NCBI GenBank assembly: GCA_011364965.1
Contig: RDOB01000008.1
Location: 55,468 to 119,467, forward strand
DNA length: 64,000 nucleotides
DNA from: Candidatus Heimdallarchaeota archaeon
Lineage (GTDB): Archaea > Asgardarchaeota > Heimdallarchaeia > Hodarchaeales > Hodarchaeaceae
Direction of reading: 5' to 3'
The position numbers and the translations under genes are program-made. The notes beneath the pieces were generated by a model, which saw only the letters and a list, made by a program, of their open reading frames with translations, had not been told where the DNA came from and did no database searches. Positions within the stretch are counted from its first letter, which is position 1, and every line of letters begins with the position of its first letter. Positions 34,883-43,366 of the stretch are shown piece after piece.

Positions 34883-35302
34883 TTGAGTCGATTGAATCCC
34901 AATAAACTCCATGTCACCATTCTTACCCCAACGACAGCCAACTTACTAATTATACCCCGATGTTATACATTAACCCATTCAGATCGGACAGGAGATTTAT
35001 TCTTAACTATAGCCCCTGATTTCAATAAAAAACAACTCAGAGGGTGGCAAACCCGAATAATGCAGGATGAAGTTCTAGCAGAATGGGTGAACACCGAAAA
35101 AAAATATTCACTTCATATCTATTGCCAAATTAGTGGTAGAATCGCGGGATTGAAGTTTCGAGACAGAATCTTTCGACAGGAATTACCCCTAGTTTTAGAA
35201 TGTTTTCGATTTGGTGATCAGGGATTATATCAAACTCACCCCTTCCTTGATAGAACTCAGATCTGGGTTCACTTCAATTCAAAAAAACGAAAAATTCAAT
35301 AA
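34883..35302 (+). CDS. Stay-Green (SGR) family protein
   Basis: The 139-residue protein matches plant STAY-GREEN closely in order and spacing: LNPNKLHVTIL, PRCYTLTHSDRTG (plant PRTYTLTHSDIT), KKQLRGWQTRI (plant SQLQGWANRL), MQDEVLAEW (plant RDEVVAEW), YSLHIYCQISGR (plant MSLHVHCHISGG), FRQELPLVLECFRFGD and QIWVHFNS. Plant SGR removes Mg from chlorophyll a. Bacterial and archaeal homologues occur in organisms without chlorophyll, where the role is unknown; metal removal from another tetrapyrrole is possible. No transit peptide or membrane segment is present. The start is TTG at 34883 with AAGGAAG about 14 bases upstream; a second TTG at 34892 is possible. Confidence 0.9.
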   Translation: MSRLNPNKLHVTILTPTTANLLIIPRCYTLTHSDRTGDLFLTIAPDFNKKQLRGWQTRIMQDEVLAEWVNTEKKYSLHIYCQISGRIAGLKFRDRIFRQELPLVLECFRFGDQGLYQTHPFLDRTQIWVHFNSKKRKIQ

Positions 35303-35389
35303 AATTGAAACATAGGGGTATCTACAAGACTATAAAAGATAACTCGAAATTGAATTAACTCAGAGTGGAAAAACAGGGAGAGAAAAGAA

Positions 35390-36094
35390 TTAATTCTTTT
35401 CTCGGAAGGAACGGTGACCTAAAATGATAATTATAGAACAGATTGAAAAAAATGACAATCCAGAAGTTAACTCAGGAGATGTAGTAGTATCAGATTCGTT
35501 TGAGGTAGACGTTAAGGATGTACTTGAGGAAATAGTTGTCTGCGTTGTCTGATAGGTCTCAATTAAAATATTAAATTCTCCTGTATATATTTCATAGAGC
35601 TCAGGAAGGTGTTCCACAGCATAGGTGGTATTGTAATTATCTAAAAGCTTTGCTAGGGCAAGAGGGAAAATTATCGAGTTGGCTACCTCAGTATATGCAA
35701 AGAAATCAAGTTCAAGATAACACTCATTCGCAGAAAAATAATCATTTGCATACCAATCTTGTATATCTCTAAATGGGTTACCAACCATCCAAAAAGCTTG
35801 ATATTGATTAGTTATATCGTAAAAGAAACAAAGAGCAGCTTTGATCTGATAATCGGTTTTATTTATTAGAACTGCAAAAAAAGAAAATGATTCAGTTGCA
35901 TCCATCCGAATAGTGGAGCTGAAGTTATAATTCATCATGAAAGTAAATGTAGATCCACTATGAAAACTATCAATGATTTCAACATCTGATATGACCGTTA
36001 CTGGATTCGAAACTGCAGAGATGGGGAAACAAACACTGAAAGAAAGTATATAGAGAAGAAAACCTATCATTATTTTATTTCGGGTGACATTCAT
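35390..36094 (-). CDS. secreted, C-terminally anchored protein with Ser/Thr stalk
   Basis: From ATG 36094 the protein has 234 residues: a signal peptide (NKIMIGFLLYILSFSVCFPI), a beta-rich domain of about 160 residues, a Ser/Thr-rich stalk (TTQTTISSSTSLTSTSNESD) and a C-terminal hydrophobic segment (LSFFSICSIIIILG) with a basic end (HRSFREKN). This is the layout of an archaeal surface protein. GTGGATCGAAG precedes the ATG, which lies 14 bases after the Hcp-like gene, so the two are probably co-expressed and may act together at the cell surface. A longer frame from 36130 would overlap the Hcp gene and is less likely. The domain itself is not one I recognise. Confidence 0.65.
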   Translation of the reverse strand: MNVTRNKIMIGFLLYILSFSVCFPISAVSNPVTVISDVEIIDSFHSGSTFTFMMNYNFSSTIRMDATESFSFFAVLINKTDYQIKAALCFFYDITNQYQAFWMVGNPFRDIQDWYANDYFSANECYLELDFFAYTEVANSIIFPLALAKLLDNYNTTYAVEHLPELYEIYTGEFNILIETYQTTQTTISSSTSLTSTSNESDTTTSPELTSGLSFFSICSIIIILGHRSFREKN

Positions 36095-36108
36095 CTTCGA
36101 TCCACAGT

Positions 36109-36702
36109 TTAACCGGGTACTCCTCCCCAAGTAGCTTCATATTCAACATCTCCCTTTGCTACTCCCATCTCATCGAATTCCGTATATGTCCATTTAACCT
36201 TTTCATAAACAAAGGAAACCTGTTCGGAGGCAAAAGGATCATTATCAAGGGAAACACTTACATAATTCGAAACAGAGACTACAACTGCATTGGTTAACCT
36301 TATAGTAAGAAAATTCAGACTATTAGGTTCCGCATACACTTTAAAAATAATTTCTAAGATGCCTGTTCCTTTGTCTAAATATTCATACAATTTAGGTGTC
36401 GCTTTATCGACCGCCTTGACAATTCTAAATGGAGTATGAACGATATTACCCGTTGTTCGAGTTTCTAAATCATACAATGCCTTTATTGAATGGGAATAAG
36501 TATAGATTTCAATTGAGCCTTCACGATCCGCAACCTTGCATTCACCATCAATTCCTTCGATCCATAGATTCATACTCAATGGTGACTCTGCTGATAGTGT
36601 TGTCGTGTTTTGAATACTCAAAGCATTATCCAAAAATACCGTACCAATTCCCAAAATGAGAATAGTAGGGATTATAAATTTTGTGACAGTATTATTTTTC
36701 AT
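36109..36702 (-). CDS. Hcp-like (type VI secretion tube family) protein with signal anchor
   Basis: The 197-residue protein begins with a signal-anchor-like helix (KFIIPTILILGIGTVFLDNA). From residue 43 it follows the Hcp family: MNLWIEGIDGECKVADREGS and IEIYTYSHSI (Hcp MFIKI...GESKD...EIDVLAWSWG), HTPFRIVKAVDKATPKLYEY (Hcp DLSFTKYIDKSTPNLMMA), NFLTIRLTNAVVVSVSNY (Hcp EYLIITLKEVLVSSVS), SEQVSFVYEKVKWTY, and a GDVE-type ending. In bacteria Hcp hexamers form the tube of type VI secretion. No other type VI gene is visible here, and the protein has a secretion signal of its own, so a surface or extracellular assembly is more likely than an injection tube. GAGAGAT precedes the ATG. Confidence 0.78.
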   Translation of the reverse strand: MKNNTVTKFIIPTILILGIGTVFLDNALSIQNTTTLSAESPLSMNLWIEGIDGECKVADREGSIEIYTYSHSIKALYDLETRTTGNIVHTPFRIVKAVDKATPKLYEYLDKGTGILEIIFKVYAEPNSLNFLTIRLTNAVVVSVSNYVSVSLDNDPFASEQVSFVYEKVKWTYTEFDEMGVAKGDVEYEATWGGVPG

Positions 36703-37013
36703 TCTTTATCTCTCTTTCTGGGGATTTTGAAAAGTCTGATAAAATTAGGGATAAAAGTATAAAGATCTTCCGAAATAAATAGTAGGAAAGTTTTAATGCA
36801 AAAAAGCTGAGGAATAAAGGTACACTCGCAAATATAAAGAAGATCCTTATCAAAGAGTAATTTTGAGTAGAATCGTAATTTCATCCAAGAAATCTCATTA
36901 TGGTTAGTGAAGAAGGGAAAAATCTCTAAAAGAGAAAAAGAGTTAAAAGAATACGCGGAGGATTATTTTAAATCATTTATACTGCCATAATTGATGATTT
37001 GGAGGACAAATCG

Positions 37014-37133
37014 ATGGATTTTGTTAACTTTGGAATTATTAGATGTGGTGCTGCTGCAGGTTTTCACGTAGTAGGAGCAAAAAGCCAGCTGATGGCCTTC
37101 GCGGCAGATCGGTCTGCAAGAGAAAAAAGGTAG
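37014..37133 (+). CDS. possible 39-residue small protein
   Basis: A short frame starts at ATG 37014 with a near-ideal GGAGG 8-12 bases upstream and a TATA-like TTTTAAATCATTTATAC at 36966-36982. The product begins MDFVNFGIIRCGAAAGFHVV and ends in a basic stretch (DRSAREKR). It is richer in G and C than its surroundings. I do not recognise it. The combination of promoter-like and ribosome-binding signals is better than for most small frames here, but coding is unproven. Confidence 0.45.
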   Translation: MDFVNFGIIRCGAAAGFHVVGAKSQLMAFAADRSAREKR

Positions 37134-37177
37134 AAAAAGGCATAGATGAATATGAATAGAAATTGCCTTTCTCTTTC

Positions 37178-37861
37178 TTAATCTCGACGATTTCCGCCAA
37201 AGAGATAGAGGAAAATCACTAGAAGCTCCTTTAAGAGATAGATTATATCATAAAATATCCATAATGCCATAAGAGCTGGAGAGGAGAAAGCTTTGTTCTC
37301 CAACCGAGCAAAATCTATGAACATATAGAGACTAAAAATAATAGCTCCGAATAAGCTAATTAAGAAATAGAACACGGGGTCAGCGCTGGTGATAAAAAGA
37401 CCAAAAATACTAATAATAAGGAAAAGAATAACTAATATCACAATAATTTTTGATAATTGTCCAATTCTTGCATAGGTTTGACCTGAGAAAAGGTAAGCTA
37501 ATAGAACAACTACAGAAGTGACCCCCACAGCGCCTACTACGATCAAGGGGTCGATTGCAAGACCAATCCAAAGTAAAAAAGACAAAGTGATCGAGCTACA
37601 AACAGTAAAAGCATAGAGTAAAAGCGTAGCAGTCGATTCACTAAATTCAGATCGAAATAGTGCAGCAAAGAATAAAATTCCAATAATTAATAATTCACCA
37701 ATTGTTCCTATATAATAAAGGACAATTGGAACACCTAAAAGAAACATCAGACCTACAGTAATGCTAGAAAGAATGAAAGCGATTGCAAGATGTCTATAGG
37801 CTTCTGTTTTGATATTATAATCACTATATTCACGATATTTGTACCCTGAATAATAAGACAT
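37178..37861 (-). CDS. Bax inhibitor-1 (TMBIM/YccA) family membrane protein
   Basis: The 227-residue protein has seven membrane helices. The end of the protein (IDFARLENKAFSSPALMALW, then IFYDIIYLLKELLVIF and GGNRRD) is the family signature: the D-x-x-x-x-E-N region followed by ALxLYxDxxNLFxxLLxLxG. In animals BI-1/TMBIM proteins are Ca2+-leak channels of the ER that affect cell death; bacterial YccA/YbhL relatives control FtsH or leak Ca2+. The conserved acidic residues in the last helices fit a pH-sensitive channel. The archaeal role is unknown. Confidence 0.88.
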   Translation of the reverse strand: MSYYSGYKYREYSDYNIKTEAYRHLAIAFILSSITVGLMFLLGVPIVLYYIGTIGELLIIGILFFAALFRSEFSESTATLLLYAFTVCSSITLSFLLWIGLAIDPLIVVGAVGVTSVVVLLAYLFSGQTYARIGQLSKIIVILVILFLIISIFGLFITSADPVFYFLISLFGAIIFSLYMFIDFARLENKAFSSPALMALWIFYDIIYLLKELLVIFLYLFGGNRRD

Positions 37862-38018
37862 TTAGAATCACCATTTAATCTTATTAAAATTGCTATTAGT
37901 ATGAATAAGGCTTAAATATTTAAATTTTAATAGAATTTATTATGACTTCCATAACTAAATTTGTCAAATTAGATATAAACATCAGAAAAAGCAATATAAT
38001 AGTAAATAGCTTATATCC

Positions 38019-38840
38019 TCATTTTGGAGGACCATTGCGAATCCTTTCAAGAACAGTATCGAAATTCTTTGCAAACCACATGGATTCGATCCACCAGGTG
38101 GCTCCCGCCTCTTCAAAAGGTTGTACTATCTCTCTTCCTTTTTTAATATTACTTAATGGGGTTGTTCCTTCCACAATTATATCGAATGAATTTTTCAAAG
38201 ATCTTTTTACATCAATGAAATCTTTAATCTGTTTGATATGCTCTGGAGTCACTTCATCGAATTTTCCTTCCTGTGTTTTAATACTAGGAATAATACCATC
38301 AAATTTCAAAGCTCTTTGAATGGATTTCATACGAGGCCAAGCAGCAACAACCCAGATTGGAATGTTAGGTTTTTGAACTATTGAGGGAGGAGGTTCTCTC
38401 TTAAAAAATGAGGATTCGCGAATGTTGTAGTGTTTACCTGTAAAACTGAAGGATCCCTTCCATAATCTGGTAATGATTTCCAAACCTTCATCTAGTAATT
38501 CAGCTCGAGTTTTTCTATCGATTTCTTCTCCAAATTCTGCAAAACCTGTATCAATAGCTCCCAATGCAACAGAAAGATTAACACGTCCTTTTGAAATGTT
38601 GTCAAGAGTTATAAGCTCACTCGCTAATTTCCATGGTCTCATTCGAGAAACAGGTGTAATCATAGTGCCAATACGAATATCCTGAGTATTACATGCAATA
38701 GCTGAAAGGGTAACCCATGCATCAACACCATAAATGGGTTCCCACACAAAGAATCCGTCCCACCCAGCATTTTCTGCTTCCTGCGCAAATTCTATAGCTT
38801 TCAAAACATTTGCTTTAGGAAAAATAAACCCAAATTTCAT
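38019..38840 (-). CDS. LLM-class (luciferase-like) F420/flavin oxidoreductase
   Basis: The 273-residue protein is a luciferase-like monooxygenase-fold enzyme: MKFGFIFPKANVLKAIEFAQ, AENAGWDGFFVWE, IRIGTMITPVSRMRPWKLAS, DNISKGRVNLSVALGA and GKHYNIRES are in family order. In archaea such proteins usually use F420 (for example methylene-H4MPT reductase and F420-dependent dehydrogenases), although FMN use is possible. The substrate is not evident. The ATG at 38840 stands alone, and the divergent neighbour is a secreted protein at 39073. Confidence 0.88.
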   Translation of the reverse strand: MKFGFIFPKANVLKAIEFAQEAENAGWDGFFVWEPIYGVDAWVTLSAIACNTQDIRIGTMITPVSRMRPWKLASELITLDNISKGRVNLSVALGAIDTGFAEFGEEIDRKTRAELLDEGLEIITRLWKGSFSFTGKHYNIRESSFFKREPPPSIVQKPNIPIWVVAAWPRMKSIQRALKFDGIIPSIKTQEGKFDEVTPEHIKQIKDFIDVKRSLKNSFDIIVEGTTPLSNIKKGREIVQPFEEAGATWWIESMWFAKNFDTVLERIRNGPPK

Positions 38841-39072
38841 AATATATCACCTAATAATAGTTATTTTCAAAGCCTGCAGCCATTTGACTTCAAATCATTG
38901 ACCATTCTTTTTAATCGTGATAAAATTAGTTGAATCATTTCTATAAAGAATTTCAACTAGAGGACAAAGTTTAAAATTCTTAAATAAAGTACATTAATGT
39001 TATAATGTAAGCACAACGGTCGTTTAAGCTGTACATCAGATAAGCTACTCAAATGAAGGAAGTGAAGCTCAA

Positions 39073-39684
39073 ATGAAGAAAAAATCGTCCTATAAGATGG
39101 CAAGTATTGCTATCGTATTTCTTCTGGTAGCAATAATGTTAGGGGCAGGAATAGCACCAGTAAGCGCTCGTGTACCTGGTCATATCGAATATAATCCCTC
39201 TTATTATAAAAGCGTACGACTATATCATAGAATTACAACAGGCGTAGTAGTTATCTGGGGGATTATCATACTTGATGTCTTTTATAATGGTCAAACAGGG
39301 CTGATTCATGTTACGGACGTCTGGTTTTATACATCAGTAGATTCATGGACAGCAATTGAAATAAAATTGGTAAACTGGATTCCAGTGCCTTTCCCGACAT
39401 ATGGAGAAGTAAAAACTGTGAAAATGCGTTGCTATATTGGTGGACAACTTGTTCATTCCTATAATGTGCACACATCTTCTACTTATATACGAGATGTTCA
39501 CAAAGAGCATGAATATTATTATCGACCTAGTAGTGAATTAACATCAATCTCTGCAAAGATTGAAGTTTCCTATGACTGTCGAGAGTATGGATTGGTCCCA
39601 TTGATTCCCATTCCACTTTATATGTGGCATTATGCTTCTGGAACCATGTCTACTACAACGGGAGCTTATGTCGTGTGGGATTAA
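39073..39684 (+). CDS. secreted protein of unknown function
   Basis: The 203-residue protein has a clear signal peptide (KKKSSYKMASIAIVFLLVAI, then MLGAGIAPVSA with a likely cut after SARVPG or PVSA). The mature part is beta-rich and Tyr/Trp-rich (WFYTSVDSWTAIEIKLVNW, EHEYYYRPSSEL) with two cysteines (MRCYIGG, SYDCREYG) that could pair. There is no membrane anchor, so it is probably released or bound to other surface proteins. I recognise no family. Confidence 0.65.
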   Translation: MKKKSSYKMASIAIVFLLVAIMLGAGIAPVSARVPGHIEYNPSYYKSVRLYHRITTGVVVIWGIIILDVFYNGQTGLIHVTDVWFYTSVDSWTAIEIKLVNWIPVPFPTYGEVKTVKMRCYIGGQLVHSYNVHTSSTYIRDVHKEHEYYYRPSSELTSISAKIEVSYDCREYGLVPLIPIPLYMWHYASGTMSTTTGAYVVWD

Positions 39685-39708
39685 TAGCATTAGAATAGTT
39701 ATTAATCC

Positions 39709-39715
39709 TTTTTTT
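39709..39715 (+). terminator. T-run terminator
   Basis: Seven consecutive T residues 25 bases after the stop of the secreted-protein gene fit the T-rich archaeal termination signal. No stable stem precedes it. Confidence 0.4.
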
Positions 39716-39807
39716 CAAAAAATAATGATTTAAGTGTGCAAACTTCTGTTTATACACTTTTGTATAGCTTTTATCAAAAAAGTTTACTTATTTAAGGAAC
39801 TTCAAAT

Positions 39808-40788
39808 ATGGAAATCTTTCCCCTCGCAGCTGAATCACTGGGTTCCAGAGGAATGTGCGTAGTTGTTAAAACACAGGATCAACAAATCTTAATAGATCCA
39901 TCAGTATCACTGGGACCATTAAGATATGGACTAAAACCTCATTTAAAGGAGATTGCAGCTGCTTATTTATCACGACAATTAATTCTAGAGGCTGTAAAGA
40001 GAAGCACCATCATTATACAAACCCATTACCATGGAGATCATTATACTTTAGGAATTGAACGGCCATACGAATTCACAGACCATAAAATTCAAGAGCAAGT
40101 CTATAATCACCCAAATATCATTATACTTGCGAAAGATCACAAAAAGAAAATAAATTATAATCAGAAGAAGCGAGCACACTGGCTATGGGAGAAAAATGTC
40201 AAGATCTATTCAGCAGATGCAAATAAATTTTTATATGGTAAGACACAAATTACATTTTCCCCTCCCTTACCTCATGGGGCAACAGGATCGCAATCGGGAT
40301 GGGTGATCTCTGTATTCATTGAAGATTTAGAGAGCTCAGTATTACTCACTTCTGATGTTCATGGACCCAGTAATGATGCTGCTCTCGAGTTTATCCTTGA
40401 AAATAATCCCAAGCATTTAATTTTAGATGGGCCCTCAACATATCATCCTAAACAGATGCAGGAGGAAACAGAAGCAGCATTTCGGAGATTACATCAGCTT
40501 CCTCACGAACACTATTATCTAGATCATCATTTCTTGCGCGATAGAAATTGGCCAGGAATTTTAGAAGAACAGAATTTAACTAAAAAGGCATTCCCCCTTT
40601 CGAGTTTAGTGATTAATACCCCTTTATGTCTGGAAAGCAGAAGAGATGAACTTCATGCCATGGAACCCATGAAAGGTCAATATCAAGATTTTTATTCCCT
40701 ATTTGAAGAAAAAAATGAAGCTATTTTGTCAATTATCAAAGACCGTGCCTCTACTCTCCCTTTTGCATTTCTGAAACAAGGTTTGTAA
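39808..40788 (+). CDS. UPF0282-type metallo-beta-lactamase-fold hydrolase
   Basis: The 326-residue protein matches the archaeal UPF0282 (COG2248) proteins: MEIFPLAAESLGSRGMCVVV, ILIDPSVSLGPLRYGLKPH, the metal motif THYHGDHYT (HxHxDH), PLPHGATGSQSGW, LLTSDVHGP and LILDGPSTYHP. The fold binds two metal ions and hydrolyses esters or phosphodiesters; the substrate of this archaeal group is unknown. It is cytoplasmic and monocistronic. Confidence 0.9.
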   Translation: MEIFPLAAESLGSRGMCVVVKTQDQQILIDPSVSLGPLRYGLKPHLKEIAAAYLSRQLILEAVKRSTIIIQTHYHGDHYTLGIERPYEFTDHKIQEQVYNHPNIIILAKDHKKKINYNQKKRAHWLWEKNVKIYSADANKFLYGKTQITFSPPLPHGATGSQSGWVISVFIEDLESSVLLTSDVHGPSNDAALEFILENNPKHLILDGPSTYHPKQMQEETEAAFRRLHQLPHEHYYLDHHFLRDRNWPGILEEQNLTKKAFPLSSLVINTPLCLESRRDELHAMEPMKGQYQDFYSLFEEKNEAILSIIKDRASTLPFAFLKQGL

Positions 40789-40795
40789 AAAAAAA
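40787..40795 (-). terminator. T-run terminator of the acyltransferase gene
   Basis: Read on the minus strand this is a run of nine T residues about 40 bases after the stop of the acyltransferase gene at 40836, overlapping the end of the convergent hydrolase gene. It fits an archaeal T-tract terminator. Confidence 0.35.
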
Positions 40796-40835
40796 GTGAA
40801 TTTACATCCAATAGATCTGATAGCTTCTATCAACT

Positions 40836-42041
40836 CTAAAACTTATCAGGTTTCTTAACTTTAATGCCAAAAAATGGATGAAGCAGCTCAATTCGCTTGA
40901 TGAGGAACTCAAAAAACGAAAGAGAGACTATGAATGAACTAAGAACAACCACAGGTAGCTTAATTAGAATACTAGCATTCCATTGCACCACAAAAAACGC
41001 TATAATGAGGATAATTGGTTGGTGGACTAAATAAAATGGTAATATCGCTTCTTTCCAATACTGAAGCCAGGTATTACTGAAATCTAGAAACCTCATTCCA
41101 ATAAATAAAATGAAGGCAATCCAACACCACGTGGTAGCTGTTACTAAAATCCAGACGAGGTAGTATTCGGGGGTACTGGGCATGGTGGACCAAGCGAATG
41201 GATCACCTAATTCGAACATTAACAAAAGAATAATTGTAGATCCTAGTGCAATTGTCAAAAAGAGTACCCAATCTCTCTGAATACTCTTTATAATGCGTTC
41301 ATCAGCGAATAGGATGAACCCAATAAGGAAAAAACTAAATTGATAGAAAAAATCAGCCCAATCATGCTCAAGAGGGAATAAAGGACGAAAAATCAATTGA
41401 ACCAATAAAAGAGGAACAATTATTATTAGAATTCCTCCGCGATATACAGAAATTTTTGCTAGTCCTGAAATAACCTGTTTACCCGTATTTCCTTTCATCC
41501 AAAGGAAGATCGGAAGTCCAAGGATTGAGAATGAGAAAAGAAAGCCTAGAAACCATAGATGATAACCTAACGCTCCAAACCACATAGGACTGAAACCAGC
41601 ATTACGATTGAGAATAAACTCGAGAAATGATTCCTGTAGCGATCCTGTCAGAGTATTAAAATACCATTCCAAGTAGAGCATGATAGGAGTGAACAAGATG
41701 ACTCCAACAATATAGGGAATGAGAAGACGCTTGAAACGCTCCTCCACGTATTGTTGGCTACTACGACGGCGTAATGCAAGCCAACTCCCTGCTCCTGCCA
41801 ATAAGAAAAATAATTGCATTCCCCAAAGTGAGAAAAAAATAATAGCTATCGTTAATTCTAGACTTAACTCATTATTTTTGACATGCCAATAAGTTAAATC
41901 AAAAGGGTGAACAGCATGATAAAGAAAAACTCCTAGAATAGCCAACACTCGTAACCAATCTATATAATGTAACCGCGTTGATTTCTGGATACTAAATTTT
42001 AATTCCTGATCAATAACTTCGGATTGCATATTTATTACCAT
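40836..42041 (-). CDS. acyltransferase family 3 membrane protein
   Basis: The 401-residue protein has ten or eleven membrane helices and the family start RLHYIDWLRVLAILGVFLYH, where the His is the presumed catalytic residue, followed by FFLLAGAGSWLALRRRS. LPFYLVHQPIILII near the end is also typical. Acyltransferase-3 proteins (MdoC/OafA type) move acetyl or other acyl groups onto sugars or lipids outside the membrane. It could modify a surface glycan. A second ATG lies 12 bases inside. Confidence 0.88.
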   Translation of the reverse strand: MVINMQSEVIDQELKFSIQKSTRLHYIDWLRVLAILGVFLYHAVHPFDLTYWHVKNNELSLELTIAIIFFSLWGMQLFFLLAGAGSWLALRRRSSQQYVEERFKRLLIPYIVGVILFTPIMLYLEWYFNTLTGSLQESFLEFILNRNAGFSPMWFGALGYHLWFLGFLFSFSILGLPIFLWMKGNTGKQVISGLAKISVYRGGILIIIVPLLLVQLIFRPLFPLEHDWADFFYQFSFFLIGFILFADERIIKSIQRDWVLFLTIALGSTIILLLMFELGDPFAWSTMPSTPEYYLVWILVTATTWCWIAFILFIGMRFLDFSNTWLQYWKEAILPFYLVHQPIILIIAFFVVQWNASILIKLPVVVLSSFIVSLSFFEFLIKRIELLHPFFGIKVKKPDKF

Positions 42042-42280
42042 TTTTTCAGGGATTTTAAGACCTATGGCCTAGAACAACGCAAAAAGTAGAAAACTTTAGC
42101 TTATGTCTGTTAAATAGATTTTTGAGTATTATTTTTATCTTCGTGACATTGCTATACTTGTGAAAGGTCTCCTTTGCATTTCTATTCTCTTATCTTATAA
42201 ATACCTATTGTTAACATGAAAGATAACACAAATAAGTGGTAACAAAGATATTAGAGTAAATATTTCTAATTTAAGGCTTT

Positions 42281-43168
42281 TTATGATTCGTAGTCTTTAT
42301 AATAGAGAGGTTTCAAAATCACTGTTGTACAATTTGCTTTCTCCGAAAATCCTGTTGCTTCCTCTAAACTGCCAATTGTAATATTACCAAGATTGGAAAG
42401 CGTAAATGGATAAGTATAATGCATTGGGATGGCGAATTTAAGGTCTGATGAATTTTTTAGGGATATAATTGCTTCTGCTGCTTCTTCTGCAGTCATCATA
42501 GCCAGTCCCATTACTGGAAGTAACGCAATGTCACAAGATATCAGATTCATTTCAGGAATGTGATCTGTATCCCCAGCATGATAAACACGGAGATCTCCAA
42601 AATCAATTATAACTCCTGTCCAGTTTATTTCAGGGGGATGCCATAATTGCCCGGGAAAACGATATTTATCAATATTATAGGCAGGAACGAATTCTAAGGT
42701 TACACCATGACTTTCTCTAATATCTCCAGGCTTGATACAGCAGATTTCCTTGACTGGTAATGATACAATGTCTTCAATAGAAATAGTTGAGACATTCTCC
42801 ATCTCTACGAGGAACGGAGTATATAGAATAGTATCATTTACTTTAGTAAGTTTCTTGATATCAGAAGCTGACAGGTGATCTGCGTGGCCATGAGACCCAA
42901 AAACGATATCTGCTTTGTCTGTTTCCTTAACCGGGATTTGATATGGATCAAGATATATAACCACATCTTGTGTTTTGAGCTTAAATCCCGCTGACCCCAA
43001 CCAAGTGATATTCACTCCTTTATAATAAAGGAAATATTCTCCGATCACTAATTCTGGAGTGGAAGGTTTAGGTCTATTTTCAATATCCAGATTAACAAAT
43101 ATTATTCCAATAACCACCCCGATCAGTATAATGGAAGCTATTCCCATTAAAATTCTTTTATTATCCAA
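42281..43168 (-). CDS. membrane-anchored metallo-beta-lactamase-fold protein (UlaG-like)
   Basis: With TTG 43168 the product has 295 residues. An N-terminal helix (ILMGIASIILIGVVIGIIFV) anchors it, and the rest faces outside. Motifs are ITWLGSAGFKLKT, IYLDPY, GSHGHADHLS (SHGHADH in place of THxHxDH, metal ligands kept), VYHAGDTDHIPEM and IPMHYTYPF, the order of the UlaG/YtkL-like group. The longest frame starts at GTG 43207, but GAGAGGTAGG just before the TTG favours the shorter form. Several N-x-S/T sites fit an extracytoplasmic location. The substrate is unknown. It is divergent from the winged-helix gene at 43367. Confidence 0.85.
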   Translation of the reverse strand: MDNKRILMGIASIILIGVVIGIIFVNLDIENRPKPSTPELVIGEYFLYYKGVNITWLGSAGFKLKTQDVVIYLDPYQIPVKETDKADIVFGSHGHADHLSASDIKKLTKVNDTILYTPFLVEMENVSTISIEDIVSLPVKEICCIKPGDIRESHGVTLEFVPAYNIDKYRFPGQLWHPPEINWTGVIIDFGDLRVYHAGDTDHIPEMNLISCDIALLPVMGLAMMTAEEAAEAIISLKNSSDLKFAIPMHYTYPFTLSNLGNITIGSLEEATGFSEKANCTTVILKPLYYKDYES

Positions 43169-43235
43169 AGTACCTACCTCTCGAAATTTAAATTCTATAT
43201 TAACCACACTAAAGTTCTCGTAGATATGAATCGTG

Positions 43236-43256
43236 GAGAATCAATCTGCTATTCTC
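43236..43256. promoter_or_regulatory. candidate operator in a divergent promoter
   Basis: GAGAAT (43236-43241) and ATTCTC (43251-43256) form a 6-bp inverted repeat with a 9-base spacer, centred about 80 bases from the UlaG-like gene and 120 from the winged-helix gene. ATTATATAAATAAA at about 43277-43290 is a plausible TATA box for the plus strand. The encoded regulator next door could bind here. Confidence 0.35.
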
Positions 43257-43366
43257 ACAGATACTAGTTGATTCAAATTATATAAATAAATTTCCATAAT
43301 TTGGAACGAAACCTTTTATAGATTCAAGAGGAAATCCTTTGTTAAAATGATGATTAGTTGGTTTCG

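Noticed and set aside
36109..36702. A type VI secretion or phage-tail cluster
   Set aside because: Only the Hcp-like protein is present; no sheath, spike, baseplate or ClpV gene lies nearby.
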